A model generated the notes under the pieces. That model had not been told where the DNA came from. It did no database searches and saw only the letters and a program-made list of their open reading frames with translations. From Pseudomonas sp. (lineage in GTDB: Bacteria > Pseudomonadota > Gammaproteobacteria > Pseudomonadales > Pseudomonadaceae), in NCBI RefSeq assembly GCF_030150285.1, contig NZ_JASLGE010000027.1:124001-188000 (forward strand): DNA of 64,000 bases, read 5' to 3'. This document shows, one piece after another, positions 41,179 to 50,699 of the stretch. Each line of letters begins with the position of its first letter. Position 1 is the stretch's first letter. A program made the position numbers and the translations under genes.

Positions 41179-41613
41179 TGATTTTTACTCCCCCTCATTG
41201 GGTCGAAGCCAGGCTGTTTGCGACGGTAAATTGGCCGTCAGTTTCGACTTCCCCCGCCGTAATGGGGCTGGCTGCCGTCGGCGGCCACTCGGTAAATAGC
41301 GATTAGCCAAGTGCGTCTGCCGATGGCAATACGCGAAAGGGTGTAATCCGCAGGCACTACCTTGGAACGGCGGATATCTGCAGTAAATAGGAAATTTCCT
41401 AAAGATTTGATGAATCAGCTGTGGGCTATCACCGTGTGATTGGAGTGCAGCCCACGGCAGCGGCGATAGGGAATTGCTTTTGCGTGATGTCGTAAACGCA
41501 CCTTTGCGTGGCGTCCATAGGCATCTGAGGTGCCATCGCCGGCTCTACCATCTGGCTCAAAGGGCAATCGCCCCATCAAGAACAAAAGGCGCGCCAGCGC
41601 TGGGAGAACCGCA
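41179..41613. other. 435-bp intergenic region with the glyA leader
   Basis: The left part is AT-rich. A nested hairpin lies at about 41424-41456 (GTGGGCT and AGCCCAC outside, ATCAC and GTGAT inside). Further hairpins (GGGCAATCGCCC) come before the glyA ribosome site GGGAGAACC. No coding frame is convincing on either strand. Confidence 0.45.
41489..41518. promoter_or_regulatory. Spaced repeat before glyA, possible GbdR site
   Basis: GTCGTAAAC (41489) and GGCGTCCAT (41510) stand 21 bp apart, like the clearer repeats before gbcAB and the dgc block. The match is weak in sequence and mainly rests on spacing. Confidence 0.3.
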
Positions 41614-42867
41614 ATGTTCAGCAAACAGGATCAGCTCAAGGGTTACGACGACGCCTTGTTGGCCGCCATGAACGCCGAAGACCAGCGTCAGGAGGATCAT
41701 ATCGAGCTGATCGCCTCCGAGAACTACACCAGCCAGCGTGTGATGGAAGCTCAGGGCAGCGGCCTGACCAACAAGTATGCGGAAGGTTACCCCGGCAAGC
41801 GGTACTACGGCGGCTGTGAACATGTCGATAAAGTTGAGCAACTGGCGATTGACCGCGCCAAGCAACTGTTCGGTGCCGATTACGCCAACGTGCAGCCGCA
41901 CTCCGGTTCTTCGGCCAACAGTGCGGTCTACCTGGCCCTGCTGAACCCGGGTGACACGATTCTCGGCATGAGCCTGGCCCACGGCGGCCACCTGACCCAC
42001 GGCGCGAAAGTGTCGTCTTCGGGCAAGCTGTATAACGCGGTGCAGTACGGTATCAACACCGACACCGGCTTGATCGACTACGACGAAGTGGAGCGTTTGG
42101 CGGTCGAGTGCCAGCCGAAAATGATCGTGGCCGGTTTCTCCGCCTACTCCAAGACCCTCGATTTCCCGCGCTTCCGGCAGATCGCTGACAAGGTCGGTGC
42201 CCTGCTGTTCGTGGACATGGCCCACGTGGCCGGCCTGGTCGCCGCCGGTTTGTACCCCAACCCGCTGCCCTATGCCGACGTGGTCACCACCACCACCCAC
42301 AAAACCCTGCGCGGCCCCCGTGGCGGCCTGATCCTGGCCAAGGCCAACGATGACATCGAGAAAAAGCTCAACTCGGCTGTTTTCCCGGGTGCTCAGGGCG
42401 GCCCGTTGATGCATGTGATTGCAGGCAAGGCGGTGTGCTTCAAGGAAGCGCTGGAGCCGGGCTTCAAGGCTTATCAGCAACAAGTGATCGATAACGCCCA
42501 AGCCATGGCCGGGGTGTTTATCGAGCGCGGGTATGACGTGATTTCTGGCGGCACCGATAACCACCTGTTCCTGGTCAGCCTGATTCGTCAGGGCCTCACC
42601 GGCAAAGACGCCGACGCGGCACTGGGCCGTGCCCACATCACGGTGAATAAAAACGCGGTGCCCAACGACCCGCAATCGCCGTTCGTGACCTCGGGCCTGC
42701 GTATCGGCACCCCGGCGGTGACCACGCGCGGGTTCAAAGTGGCGCAATGCACCCAATTGGCAGGCTGGATCTGCGACATCCTCGACCACCTCGGCGACCC
42801 CGATATCGAAGCGGATGTGGCCAAGCAAGTGACCTCGCTGTGCAAAGACTTCCCGGTTTATCGCTGA
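41614..42867 (+). CDS. glyA: Serine hydroxymethyltransferase
   Basis: The 417-residue PLP enzyme interconverts glycine plus methylene-tetrahydrofolate with serine. The PLP lysine is in VVTTTTHKTLRGPRGG, with HIELIASENYTS and YAEGYPGKRYYGG at the front. As the first gene before soxBDAG it takes up the glycine and one-carbon unit that sarcosine oxidation yields (PA5415-like). The ATG at 41614 has GGGAGAACCGCA before it. It lies 22 bp before soxB, so they form an operon. Confidence 0.96.
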   Translation: MFSKQDQLKGYDDALLAAMNAEDQRQEDHIELIASENYTSQRVMEAQGSGLTNKYAEGYPGKRYYGGCEHVDKVEQLAIDRAKQLFGADYANVQPHSGSSANSAVYLALLNPGDTILGMSLAHGGHLTHGAKVSSSGKLYNAVQYGINTDTGLIDYDEVERLAVECQPKMIVAGFSAYSKTLDFPRFRQIADKVGALLFVDMAHVAGLVAAGLYPNPLPYADVVTTTTHKTLRGPRGGLILAKANDDIEKKLNSAVFPGAQGGPLMHVIAGKAVCFKEALEPGFKAYQQQVIDNAQAMAGVFIERGYDVISGGTDNHLFLVSLIRQGLTGKDADAALGRAHITVNKNAVPNDPQSPFVTSGLRIGTPAVTTRGFKVAQCTQLAGWICDILDHLGDPDIEADVAKQVTSLCKDFPVYR

Positions 42868-42889
42868 GCGCGTTTTTGGAGTAGATCCT

Positions 42890-44140
42890 ATGCAACGGTA
42901 CTCAGGCTTCGGCCTCTTCAAGCACTCCCTCAGCCACCACGAAAACTGGCAGAAGATGTGGCGCACGCCCACCCCGAAAAAAGTCTACGACGTGGTGATC
43001 GTCGGCGGCGGCGGGCATGGCCTGGCGACGGCGTACTACCTGGCCAAGGAACACGGCATCACCAATGTGGCGGTGATCGAAAAGGGCTGGCTGGGCGGCG
43101 GCAACACGGCGCGTAACACCACCATCGTGCGCTCGAACTACCTGTGGGATGAGTCGGCGCACCTGTATGAACACGCCATGAAACTGTGGGAGGGCCTGTC
43201 CCAAGACCTCAACTACAACGTCATGTTCTCGCAGCGCGGCGTCTACAACCTGTGCCACACCTTGCAGGACATGCGTGATTCGGAGCGTCGGGTCAGCGCC
43301 AACCGCCTCAATGGCGTGGACGGCGAACTGCTCAATGGCAAACAAGTGGCCGAGGAGATCCCGTACCTGGACTGCTCCGCGAACACCCGTTACCCGATCA
43401 TTGGTGCCACCGTTCAACGGCGCGGCGGCGTGGCCCGTCACGATGCCGTGGCGTGGGGCTTTGCCCGCGCCGCCGATGCCTTGGGCGTGGACTTGATCCA
43501 GCAGACCGAAGTGCTGGGTTTCCGTAAGGAAAACGGCGTGTGCATCGGCGTTGAAACCAGCAAGGGCTTTATCGGTGCCAAGCGCGTCGGTGTGGTCACC
43601 GCCGGTAACTCCGGGCACATGGCGCGTCAGGCGGGGTTCCGTTTGCCCGTCGAATCGCACCCGCTGCAAGCACTGGTGTCGGAGCCGATCAAACCGATCA
43701 TCGACAGCGTGATCATGTCCAACGCCGTGCACGGTTATATCAGCCAGTCCGACAAGGGCGACCTGGTGATCGGTGCCGGGATCGACGGCTGGGTCGGCTA
43801 TGGCCAACGCGGCTCGTACCCGGTGATCGAACACACCATTCAGGCCATTGTGGAAATGTTCCCGGTGCTGTCGCGTGTGCGCATGAACCGCCAATGGGGC
43901 GGCATCGTCGACACCACGCCCGACGCTTGCCCGATCATTTCCAAAACGCCGGTGCCCAATCTGTTCTTCAACTGCGGCTGGGGCACGGGCGGGTTCAAGG
44001 CCACGCCGGGCTCGGGCAACGTGTTTGCGGCCAGCTTGGCCAAAGGCGAAATGCACCCGCTGGCGGCACCGTTTTCCATTGACCGGTTCTATAACGGTGC
44101 CCTGATCGACGAACACGGCGCTGCCGCTGTCGCTCACTAA
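42890..44140 (+). CDS. soxB: Sarcosine oxidase beta subunit
   Basis: The 416-residue subunit of heterotetrameric sarcosine oxidase carries the active site and flavins. The dinucleotide motif VVIVGGGGHGLATAYYLA is at about residue 35, and the covalent-flavin region after it includes TTIVRSNYLWDESAHLYEHA. The C-terminal GGIVDTTPDACPIISKTP is typical. GGAGTAGATCCT precedes the ATG. soxD follows after 14 bp. Confidence 0.96.
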   Translation: MQRYSGFGLFKHSLSHHENWQKMWRTPTPKKVYDVVIVGGGGHGLATAYYLAKEHGITNVAVIEKGWLGGGNTARNTTIVRSNYLWDESAHLYEHAMKLWEGLSQDLNYNVMFSQRGVYNLCHTLQDMRDSERRVSANRLNGVDGELLNGKQVAEEIPYLDCSANTRYPIIGATVQRRGGVARHDAVAWGFARAADALGVDLIQQTEVLGFRKENGVCIGVETSKGFIGAKRVGVVTAGNSGHMARQAGFRLPVESHPLQALVSEPIKPIIDSVIMSNAVHGYISQSDKGDLVIGAGIDGWVGYGQRGSYPVIEHTIQAIVEMFPVLSRVRMNRQWGGIVDTTPDACPIISKTPVPNLFFNCGWGTGGFKATPGSGNVFAASLAKGEMHPLAAPFSIDRFYNGALIDEHGAAAVAH

Positions 44141-44154
44141 CAGGAGAGTCCTCC

Positions 44155-44487
44155 ATGTTGCATATCTTCTGTCCTCATTGCGGCGAGTTGCGCTCCGAAG
44201 AAGAATTCCACGCCAGCGGCCAGGCCCATATCCCGCGCCCGCTCGACCCCAACACGTGCACGGATGCCGAGTGGGGCGATTACATGTTCTTTCGCGACAA
44301 CCCCCGTGGCCTGCACCACGAGTTGTGGAACCACGTCGCCGGGTGCCGCCAGTTCTTCAACGCCACGCGCAACACCGTGACTTACGAGATTCTTGAAACT
44401 TACCTCATCGGCACCCAGCCACAGTTTACTGAACAGGCTGCGCCCCTGACCGCCACCCCCCCCCGCAAGCAGGGAGAAAAGGTATGA
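44155..44487 (+). CDS. soxD: Sarcosine oxidase delta subunit
   Basis: The 110-residue zinc-binding subunit has CPHCGELRSEEEFH at the front and a late HVAGCRQFF that completes the zinc site. It supports assembly of the heterotetramer. AGGAG precedes the ATG, and its stop overlaps the soxA start by four bases. The last 20 residues are proline/threonine-rich and variable. Confidence 0.95.
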   Translation: MLHIFCPHCGELRSEEEFHASGQAHIPRPLDPNTCTDAEWGDYMFFRDNPRGLHHELWNHVAGCRQFFNATRNTVTYEILETYLIGTQPQFTEQAAPLTATPPRKQGEKV

Positions 44488-47400
44488 GCCAGTCCCATCG
44501 CTTGCCGAACGGCGGCCGTGTCAATCGCAGCAAAGTGCTGACCTTTACGTTCAACGGCCAGCAGTACAAAGGCTACGAAGGCGACAGCCTGGCAGCAGCC
44601 TTGCTGGCCAACGGTGTCGACGTGATTGGCCGCAGCTTTAAGTACTCCCGGCCGCGGGGCATTTATGCCGCCGGTGCCGAAGAGCCCAACGCGGTGCTGC
44701 AGATCGGGGCTACCGAAGCCACGCAAATCCCCAACGTGCGCGCCACGCAACAAGCGCTGTACCAAGGCCTGGTCGCCACCAGCACCAACGGCTGGCCCAA
44801 CGTGAACAATGACGTGATGGGCATTCTGGGCAAGGTTGGCGGTAAGTTGATGCCGCCGGGGTTCTACTACAAAACCTTTATGTACCCGCAGTCGTTCTGG
44901 ATGACGTACGAGAAGTACATCCGCAAGGCCGCTGGGCTTGGCCGTTCACCCACGCAGAACGACCCCGATACGTACGACTACATGAATCACCACTGCGACG
45001 TGCTGATCGTTGGCGCAGGCCCGGCGGGCCTGGCGGCAGCATTGGCGGCGGCGCGCAGCGGTGCGCGGGTGATCGTGGCCGATGAGCAGGAAGAGTTCGG
45101 TGGCAGCCTGCTGGACAGTCGCGAAAACCTCGATGACAAGCCGGCGATGGAGTGGGTGGCCAAGGTGGTCGCGGAACTCAAGGCGTTACCCAACGTGCTG
45201 TTGCTGCCACGGGCGACGGTGAACGGTTATCACGATCACAATTTCCTGACCATTCACGAGCGGCTCACCGATCACCTGGGCGACCGCGCGCCGATAGGCC
45301 ACGTTCGCCAGCGTCTGCACCGGGTACGCGCCAAGCGCGTGGTGCTGGCCACCGGGGCCTGTGAACGGCCGCTGGTGTACGGCAACAACGACGTGCCGGG
45401 CAATATGCTGGCGGGTGCGGTGTCGACCTACGTGCGTCGCTATGGCGTGGCACCGGGTAAAAAACTGCTGCTGAGCACCAACAACGATCACGCCTACCGC
45501 GTGGCGCTGGATTGGCTCGACGCCGGCCAGCAGGTAGTGGCTGTGGCCGATGCCCGTCATAACCCACGCGGTGCGCTGGTGGAGGCCGCGCGGGCCAAAG
45601 GTATTCGCATCCTCACCGGCAGCGCGGTCGTTGAGGCGCGTGGCAGCAAACACGTCACCGGTGCCCGCGTAGCGGCCATTGATATCAAGCAGCACGCCGT
45701 CACCAGCCCTGGTGAATGGCTGGACTGTGACCTGGTGGCCACCTCGGGCGGTTACAGCCCGGTGGTTCACCTGGCCTCGCACTTGGGCGGCAAGCCGACC
45801 TGGCGCGAAGATATTCTGGGCTTCGTGCCCGGCGAGGCCCCGCAAAAACGCGTGTGTGTCGGTGGCATCAACGGTGTTTATCCACTGGGTGACAGCCTGG
45901 CCGATGGCTTTGAAGGCGGCGTGCGCGCGGCCAGTGAAGCGGGTTTCAAACCGGTGGAAGGCGTACTGCCGAAAACCGCGCATTACGTCGAAGAGCCGAC
46001 CCTGGCGCTGTTCCACGTGCCCCACGAAAAAGGCACGGCGCGGGCCCCCAAGCAATTTGTCGACCTGCAAAACGACGTCACCGCCGCCGCCATCGAACTG
46101 GCCACCCGCGAGGGCTTTGAGTCGGTCGAACACGTCAAGCGTTACACCGCGCTGGGGTTTGGTACCGATCAGGGCAAGCTGGGCAACGTCAACGGGCTGG
46201 CCATTGCGGCGCGCTCGCTGAACGTGACCATCCCGCAAATGGGCACCACCATGTTCCGCCCCAACTACACGCCGGTGACATTTGGCGCGATTGCGGGCCG
46301 TCATTGCGGGCATATTTTCGAGCCGGTGCGTTACACCGCGCTGCAAGCCTGGCATGTGAAACAGGGTGCCGAGTTTGAAGACGTCGGCCAATGGAAACGC
46401 CCGTGGTACTTCCCGCGCAACGGTGAAGACCTGCACGCGGCGGTGAAGCGTGAGTGCAAGGCGGTGCGTGACAGCGTGGGTATTCTGGATGCGTCCACCT
46501 TGGGCAAAATTGACATTCAAGGCCCGGATGCCCGTGAGTTCCTCAACCGCGTGTACACCAACGCCTGGACCAAGCTCGACGTGGGCAAGGCTCGCTACGG
46601 CCTGATGTGCAAGGAAGACGGCATGGTCTTCGACGACGGTGTGACGGCGTGCCTGGCCGACAACCATTTCGTAATGACCACCACCACTGGCGGCGCCGCC
46701 CGTGTGCTGCAATGGCTGGAGCTGTACCAACAGACCGAGTGGCCTGAGTTGAAGGTGTACTTCACGTCCGTCACTGACCACTACGCCACGCTGACCTTGA
46801 GTGGCCCCAACAGCCGCAAGCTGCTGAGCGAAGTGACCGACATTGACCTGGACCGCGATGCGTTCCCGTTCATGACTTGGAAAGAAGGCCTGGTGGCCGG
46901 CGTGCCGGCACGGGTGTTCCGTATTTCGTTTACCGGCGAGCTGTCGTATGAGGTGAACATCCAGGCCGACTACGCCATGGGCGTACTGGAAAAAATCGTC
47001 GAGGCGGGCAAGGCTTACAACCTGACCCCGTATGGCACCGAGACCATGCACGTGTTGCGGGCCGAGAAGGGCTTCATCATCGTCGGTCAGGACACCGACG
47101 GCTCCATGACCCCCGACGACCTGAACATGGGCTGGTGCGTGGGCCGCACCAAACCATTCTCCTGGATCGGCTGGCGTGGCATGAACCGTGAAGACTGCGT
47201 GCGTGATCAGCGCAAGCAACTGGTGGGCCTCAAGCCGGTCGACCCGACGAAATGGCTGCCGGAAGGCGCGCAACTGGTGTTCGATGCCAAACAGGCCATT
47301 CCGATGACGATGGTCGGCCATGTGACGTCCAGCTATGCCCATAACTCCCTCGGCTATTCGTTTGCGATGGGTGTGGTCAAGGGCGGGCTGAAACGCATGG

Positions 47401-47501
47401 GCGAGCGGGTCTTTTCACCCCAGGCGGATGGCAGCGTGATCGAGGCTGAAATCGTGTCTTCGGTGTTCTTCGACCCCAAAGGCGACCGGCAAAATATTTG
47501 A
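44484..47501 (+). CDS. soxA: Sarcosine oxidase alpha subunit
   Basis: The 1005-residue subunit has an N-terminal ferredoxin-like domain (about 15-100; FNGQQYKGYEGDSLAAALLA), a nucleotide-binding oxidoreductase part (DVLIVGAGPAGLAAALAAAR at about 172) and a C-terminal GcvT-like folate domain (about 610-1000; LDASTLGKIDIQGPDAREFL). It hands the methyl carbon of sarcosine to tetrahydrofolate. The AGGGAGAAAAGGT site leads its ATG. A REP repeat separates it from soxG. Confidence 0.96.
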   Translation: MSQSHRLPNGGRVNRSKVLTFTFNGQQYKGYEGDSLAAALLANGVDVIGRSFKYSRPRGIYAAGAEEPNAVLQIGATEATQIPNVRATQQALYQGLVATSTNGWPNVNNDVMGILGKVGGKLMPPGFYYKTFMYPQSFWMTYEKYIRKAAGLGRSPTQNDPDTYDYMNHHCDVLIVGAGPAGLAAALAAARSGARVIVADEQEEFGGSLLDSRENLDDKPAMEWVAKVVAELKALPNVLLLPRATVNGYHDHNFLTIHERLTDHLGDRAPIGHVRQRLHRVRAKRVVLATGACERPLVYGNNDVPGNMLAGAVSTYVRRYGVAPGKKLLLSTNNDHAYRVALDWLDAGQQVVAVADARHNPRGALVEAARAKGIRILTGSAVVEARGSKHVTGARVAAIDIKQHAVTSPGEWLDCDLVATSGGYSPVVHLASHLGGKPTWREDILGFVPGEAPQKRVCVGGINGVYPLGDSLADGFEGGVRAASEAGFKPVEGVLPKTAHYVEEPTLALFHVPHEKGTARAPKQFVDLQNDVTAAAIELATREGFESVEHVKRYTALGFGTDQGKLGNVNGLAIAARSLNVTIPQMGTTMFRPNYTPVTFGAIAGRHCGHIFEPVRYTALQAWHVKQGAEFEDVGQWKRPWYFPRNGEDLHAAVKRECKAVRDSVGILDASTLGKIDIQGPDAREFLNRVYTNAWTKLDVGKARYGLMCKEDGMVFDDGVTACLADNHFVMTTTTGGAARVLQWLELYQQTEWPELKVYFTSVTDHYATLTLSGPNSRKLLSEVTDIDLDRDAFPFMTWKEGLVAGVPARVFRISFTGELSYEVNIQADYAMGVLEKIVEAGKAYNLTPYGTETMHVLRAEKGFIIVGQDTDGSMTPDDLNMGWCVGRTKPFSWIGWRGMNREDCVRDQRKQLVGLKPVDPTKWLPEGAQLVFDAKQAIPMTMVGHVTSSYAHNSLGYSFAMGVVKGGLKRMGERVFSPQADGSVIEAEIVSSVFFDPKGDRQNI

Positions 47502-47511
47502 TGGTTACGCT

Positions 47512-47574
47512 GTAGGTGTGAGCGTGCTCGCGATCGTTTAAACATCAACAGATCGCGAGCAAGCTCGCTCCTAC
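47512..47574. repeat. REP-type inverted repeat between soxA and soxG
   Basis: GTAGGTGTGAGCGTGCTCGC at the left and GCGAGCAAGCTCGCTCCTAC at the right, around GTTTAAACATCAACAG. It stands inside the sox operon, 10 bp after the soxA stop. Confidence 0.8.
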
Positions 47575-47614
47575 AGGTTTGCGGCCCATCACACTAATAC
47601 GAACGGGTGAACCC

Positions 47615-48247
47615 ATGACCACAGCCAACGTTTACCAACAACGCCCCGATTCGGGCGCGAAAGCCGAATCATCGCTGCACCAGGCCAACCTGGCGGGGCT
47701 GGTCGGCAAAGGCCGAAAAAGCCCTGGCGTGACCGTGCGCGAGAAAAAACTGCTGGGCCATTTAACCCTGCGCGGTGACGCCAAGGACCCCGCCTTCACC
47801 GAAGGCGTGCACAAGGCGCTGGGCCTGGAATTGCCCGTGGCCTTGAGCCTGGTGGCCAAGGGCGATTCCTCGCTGCAATGGATGGGGCCAGACGAATGGC
47901 TGCTGATCGTTCCTGGCGGCCAGGAGTATGCCGTGGAACAAGCCCTGCGGGCGGCATTGGCGGGGCTGCATATTGCCGTGGTGAATGTCAGTGGTGGCCA
48001 GCAATTGCTGGAGTTGAGCGGCCCCAAGGTGCGTGATGTGCTGATGAAGTCCACCAGCTACGACGTGCACCCCGATAACTTCCCGGTGGGTAAAGCGGTG
48101 GGCACGGTGTTCGCCAAATCCCAACTGGTTATCCGCCACACCGGCGAAGACACCTGGGAACTGCTGATTCGCCGCAGCTTCTCGGACTATTGGTGGCTAT
48201 GGTTGCAGGATGCGGCGGCAGAATATGGGCTGAATGTTGAGGCCTAA
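47615..48247 (+). CDS. soxG: Sarcosine oxidase gamma subunit
   Basis: The 210-residue subunit belongs to the SoxG family (GcvT-like fold): GPDEWLLIVPGGQEYAVEQA and LELSGPKVRDVLMKSTSYDV are characteristic. The ATG at 47615 is used because GGGTGAACCC precedes it. Upstream in-frame codons lie in the REP-flanked spacer. It is set apart from soxA by 113 bp. Confidence 0.94.
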   Translation: MTTANVYQQRPDSGAKAESSLHQANLAGLVGKGRKSPGVTVREKKLLGHLTLRGDAKDPAFTEGVHKALGLELPVALSLVAKGDSSLQWMGPDEWLLIVPGGQEYAVEQALRAALAGLHIAVVNVSGGQQLLELSGPKVRDVLMKSTSYDVHPDNFPVGKAVGTVFAKSQLVIRHTGEDTWELLIRRSFSDYWWLWLQDAAAEYGLNVEA

Positions 48248-48259
48248 CGTCAACCCTGT

Positions 48260-48285
48260 GTAGGCGCGAGCACGCTCGCTCCTAC
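48260..48285. repeat. Short REP-type palindrome between soxG and purU
   Basis: GTAGGCGCGAGCA and GCTCGCTCCTAC form a short hairpin 12 bp after the soxG stop. Confidence 0.7.
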
Positions 48286-48312
48286 AGGCGGTATATAACA
48301 AGGAATTTCACC

Positions 48313-49170
48313 ATGAGCCGCGCCCCTGACACCTGGATCCTCACCGCCGATTGCCCGAGCATGCTGGGCACGGTGGACGCGGTGACGCGCTATCTGTTCG
48401 AGCACCGTTGCTATGTCACCGAACACCATTCGTTCGATGACCAGCGCTCCGGGCGCTTTTTTATTCGTGTCGAGTTCCGTCAATCCGAAGGTTTCGATGA
48501 GCGCCAGTTCCGCGAAGGCCTCGCTGAGCGTGGCCAGGCCTTTGGCATGACCTTCGAGCTGACGCCGCCGCACCATCGGCCCAAAGTGCTGATCATGGTG
48601 TCCAAGGCCGACCACTGCCTCAATGATTTGCTGTATCGCCAGCGCATCGGCCAATTGGCCATGGATGTGGTGGCCGTGGTGTCCAACCACCCGGACCTGG
48701 AGCCGCTGGCGCAATGGCACGGCATCCCCTACCACTACTTCGCCCTGGACCCGGCCAATAAGGCCGCGCAAGAAGCCAAGGTGTGGCAGGTGATTGAAGA
48801 CACCGGTGCCGAGTTGGTGATTCTCGCGCGCTACATGCAAGTGCTGTCGCCTGAACTGTGCCGCAAGCTCGACGGCAAGGCGATCAATATTCACCACTCG
48901 CTGTTGCCCGGTTTCAAGGGGGCCAAGCCCTATCACCAGGCCTACGAAAAGGGCGTGAAGTTGGTCGGTGCCACCGCGCACTACATCAATAACGACCTGG
49001 ACGAAGGCCCGATCATCGCCCAAGGCGTTGAGGTGGTGGACCACAGCCATTACCCCGAAGACTTGATTGCCAAGGGCCGCGACATCGAAGCCCAGACGTT
49101 GGCCCGTGGCGTGGGCTATCACATCGAGCGGCGCGTTTTCCTAAATGGAGGTCGTACGGTGGTGCTGTGA
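48313..49170 (+). CDS. purU: Formyltetrahydrofolate deformylase
   Basis: The 285-residue enzyme has an N-terminal ACT domain (WILTADCPSMLGTVDAVTRY) and a formyltransferase-like catalytic domain (KAINIHHSLLPGFKGAKPYH, then GATAHYINNDLDEGPIIAQ with the catalytic aspartate). It releases formate from formyl-tetrahydrofolate and so frees folate during sarcosine breakdown (PA5420-like). AAGGAATTTCACC leads the ATG. Confidence 0.95.
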   Translation: MSRAPDTWILTADCPSMLGTVDAVTRYLFEHRCYVTEHHSFDDQRSGRFFIRVEFRQSEGFDERQFREGLAERGQAFGMTFELTPPHHRPKVLIMVSKADHCLNDLLYRQRIGQLAMDVVAVVSNHPDLEPLAQWHGIPYHYFALDPANKAAQEAKVWQVIEDTGAELVILARYMQVLSPELCRKLDGKAINIHHSLLPGFKGAKPYHQAYEKGVKLVGATAHYINNDLDEGPIIAQGVEVVDHSHYPEDLIAKGRDIEAQTLARGVGYHIERRVFLNGGRTVVL

Positions 49171-49179
49171 GCGCAGCGG

Positions 49180-49263
49180 CAAGCTCTAAGCTGCAAGCAG
49201 TAAGTTCTAAGCGGCAAGCGGCAAGTAAAAGCAGATCGGCTTGAGGCTTCAAGCTTGTCGCTG
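49180..49263. repeat. AAGCGGCAAGC-type intergenic repeat
   Basis: Repeated GCGGCAAGC, AAGCTGCAAGC and CTTCAAGCTTGTCGCTGC segments fill the gap between purU and fdhA. The family member at 17033 lies between dgcA and dgcB. Confidence 0.55.
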
Positions 49264-49294
49264 CCCCACTCCAACAACAAGAAAGGTGAATACG

Positions 49295-50494
49295 ATGGCT
49301 GACAATCGCGGTGTGGTGTACCTGGGCAATGGCCAGGTTGAAGTGCAGAGCATTCCTTTCCCGAAAATGCAAAACCCCCAGGGCAAGCCGATTCATCACG
49401 GCGTGATTCTGCGGGTGGTGTCGACCAACATCTGCGGTTCCGACCAGCACATGGTGCGCGGTCGTACCACGGCGCAAACCGGGCTGGTGCTGGGCCACGA
49501 AATCACCGGCGAGGTGATTGAGGCCGGGCGCGATGTGGAACACCTGAAAGTCGGTGATCTGGTATCCGTGCCGTTCAACGTGGCGTGCGGGCGTTGCCGC
49601 AGCTGTAAGGAACAAAACACCGGCGTGTGCCTGACCGTCAACCCGGCCCGTCCCGGCGGCGCGTATGGCTATGTGGACATGGGCGACTGGATTGGCGGCC
49701 AGGCAGAATATGTGTTGGTGCCGTATGCCGATTTCAACCTGCTCAAACTGCCAAACCGTGACGCGGCCATGGAGAAAATCCGCGACCTGACCTGCCTCTC
49801 CGACATCCTGCCGACCGGTTATCACGGCGCTGTGACGGCTGGCGTTGGCCCCGGCAGTTCGGTGTACATCGCCGGCGCGGGCCCGGTGGGCCTGGCGGCT
49901 GCCGCGTCAGCGCGTTTGTTGGGTGCCGCGGTGGTGATTGTCGGTGACGTGAACCCGGTTCGCTTGGCCCATGCCAAGGCCCAAGGGTTTGAAATTGCCG
50001 ACCTGTCCAAAGACACGCCCCTGCACGAACAAATTGCTGAACTGCTGGGCGAGCCCGAGGTGGATTGCGCGGTCGATGCGGTAGGCTTCGAAGCCCGTGG
50101 CCACGGCCATGACGGCGTCAAGCACGAAGCGCCGGCGACGGTGCTCAACTCGCTGATGGGCGTGGTGCGCGTGGCCGGCAAAATCGGTATTCCGGGCCTG
50201 TACGTGACCGAAGACCCGGGTGCAGTGGACGCTGCTGCGAAACAGGGCAGCCTGAGCATTCGCTTTGGCTTGGGTTGGGCCAAGTCCCACAGCTTCCACA
50301 CCGGCCAGACGCCGGTGATGAAGTACAACCGCCAATTGATGCAAGCGATCATGTGGGACCGCATCAAAATCGCCGACATCGTGGGGGTTGAAGTCATCAG
50401 CCTGGATGACGCCCCGCGCGGTTACGGTGAATTCGATGCCGGTGTGCCGAAGAAATTCGTGATCGACCCGCACCGCCTGTTCAGCAAGGCCTGA
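49295..50494 (+). CDS. fdhA: Glutathione-independent formaldehyde dehydrogenase
   Basis: The 399-residue zinc-dependent dehydrogenase oxidises formaldehyde released by GbcAB and DgcAB to formate with NAD. The catalytic zinc region is NICGSDQHMVRGR and GHEITGEV; the structural zinc cysteines are in CGRCRSCKEQNTGVC. The NAD motif is YIAGAGPVGLAAA. The ATG at 49295 has GAAAGGTGAATACG before it. It closes the one-carbon block and is followed by a hairpin at 50514. Confidence 0.95.
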   Translation: MADNRGVVYLGNGQVEVQSIPFPKMQNPQGKPIHHGVILRVVSTNICGSDQHMVRGRTTAQTGLVLGHEITGEVIEAGRDVEHLKVGDLVSVPFNVACGRCRSCKEQNTGVCLTVNPARPGGAYGYVDMGDWIGGQAEYVLVPYADFNLLKLPNRDAAMEKIRDLTCLSDILPTGYHGAVTAGVGPGSSVYIAGAGPVGLAAAASARLLGAAVVIVGDVNPVRLAHAKAQGFEIADLSKDTPLHEQIAELLGEPEVDCAVDAVGFEARGHGHDGVKHEAPATVLNSLMGVVRVAGKIGIPGLYVTEDPGAVDAAAKQGSLSIRFGLGWAKSHSFHTGQTPVMKYNRQLMQAIMWDRIKIADIVGVEVISLDDAPRGYGEFDAGVPKKFVIDPHRLFSKA

Positions 50495-50513
50495 CACGCA
50501 ACGTTTCAGGACA

Positions 50514-50547
50514 GACGCAGGGCCTGTGGTGCACAGGCTTCTGCGTC
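50514..50547 (+). terminator. Strong hairpin after fdhA
   Basis: GACGCAG and CTGCGTC form the outer stem and CCTGTG and CACAGG the inner one, 20 bp after the fdhA stop. There is no T run. It is the likely end of the glyA-fdhA transcript. Confidence 0.6.
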
Positions 50548-50699
50548 GCCCGCATGGGCTCCCCCTCTCAATTCCATTAAGCTGCCCAGCGGTATGATCC
50601 GATAGTGGCATTTGGGAACATCTGCCTGGAATATCGGTCAAATCCACAGTTTTGCTGCTCCGTTGGCGAGCAGTTTTTTGGTTTTCAGAGGTTGATAGC

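Noticed and set aside
41557..42972. 471-codon open frame opposite glyA
   Set aside because: It is a shadow of glyA, with no ribosome site or family likeness.
45186..47342. 718-codon open frame on the minus strand within soxA
   Set aside because: It is histidine/arginine/glycine-rich without any domain, as typical of the complement of a GC-rich gene. soxA is certain on the plus strand.
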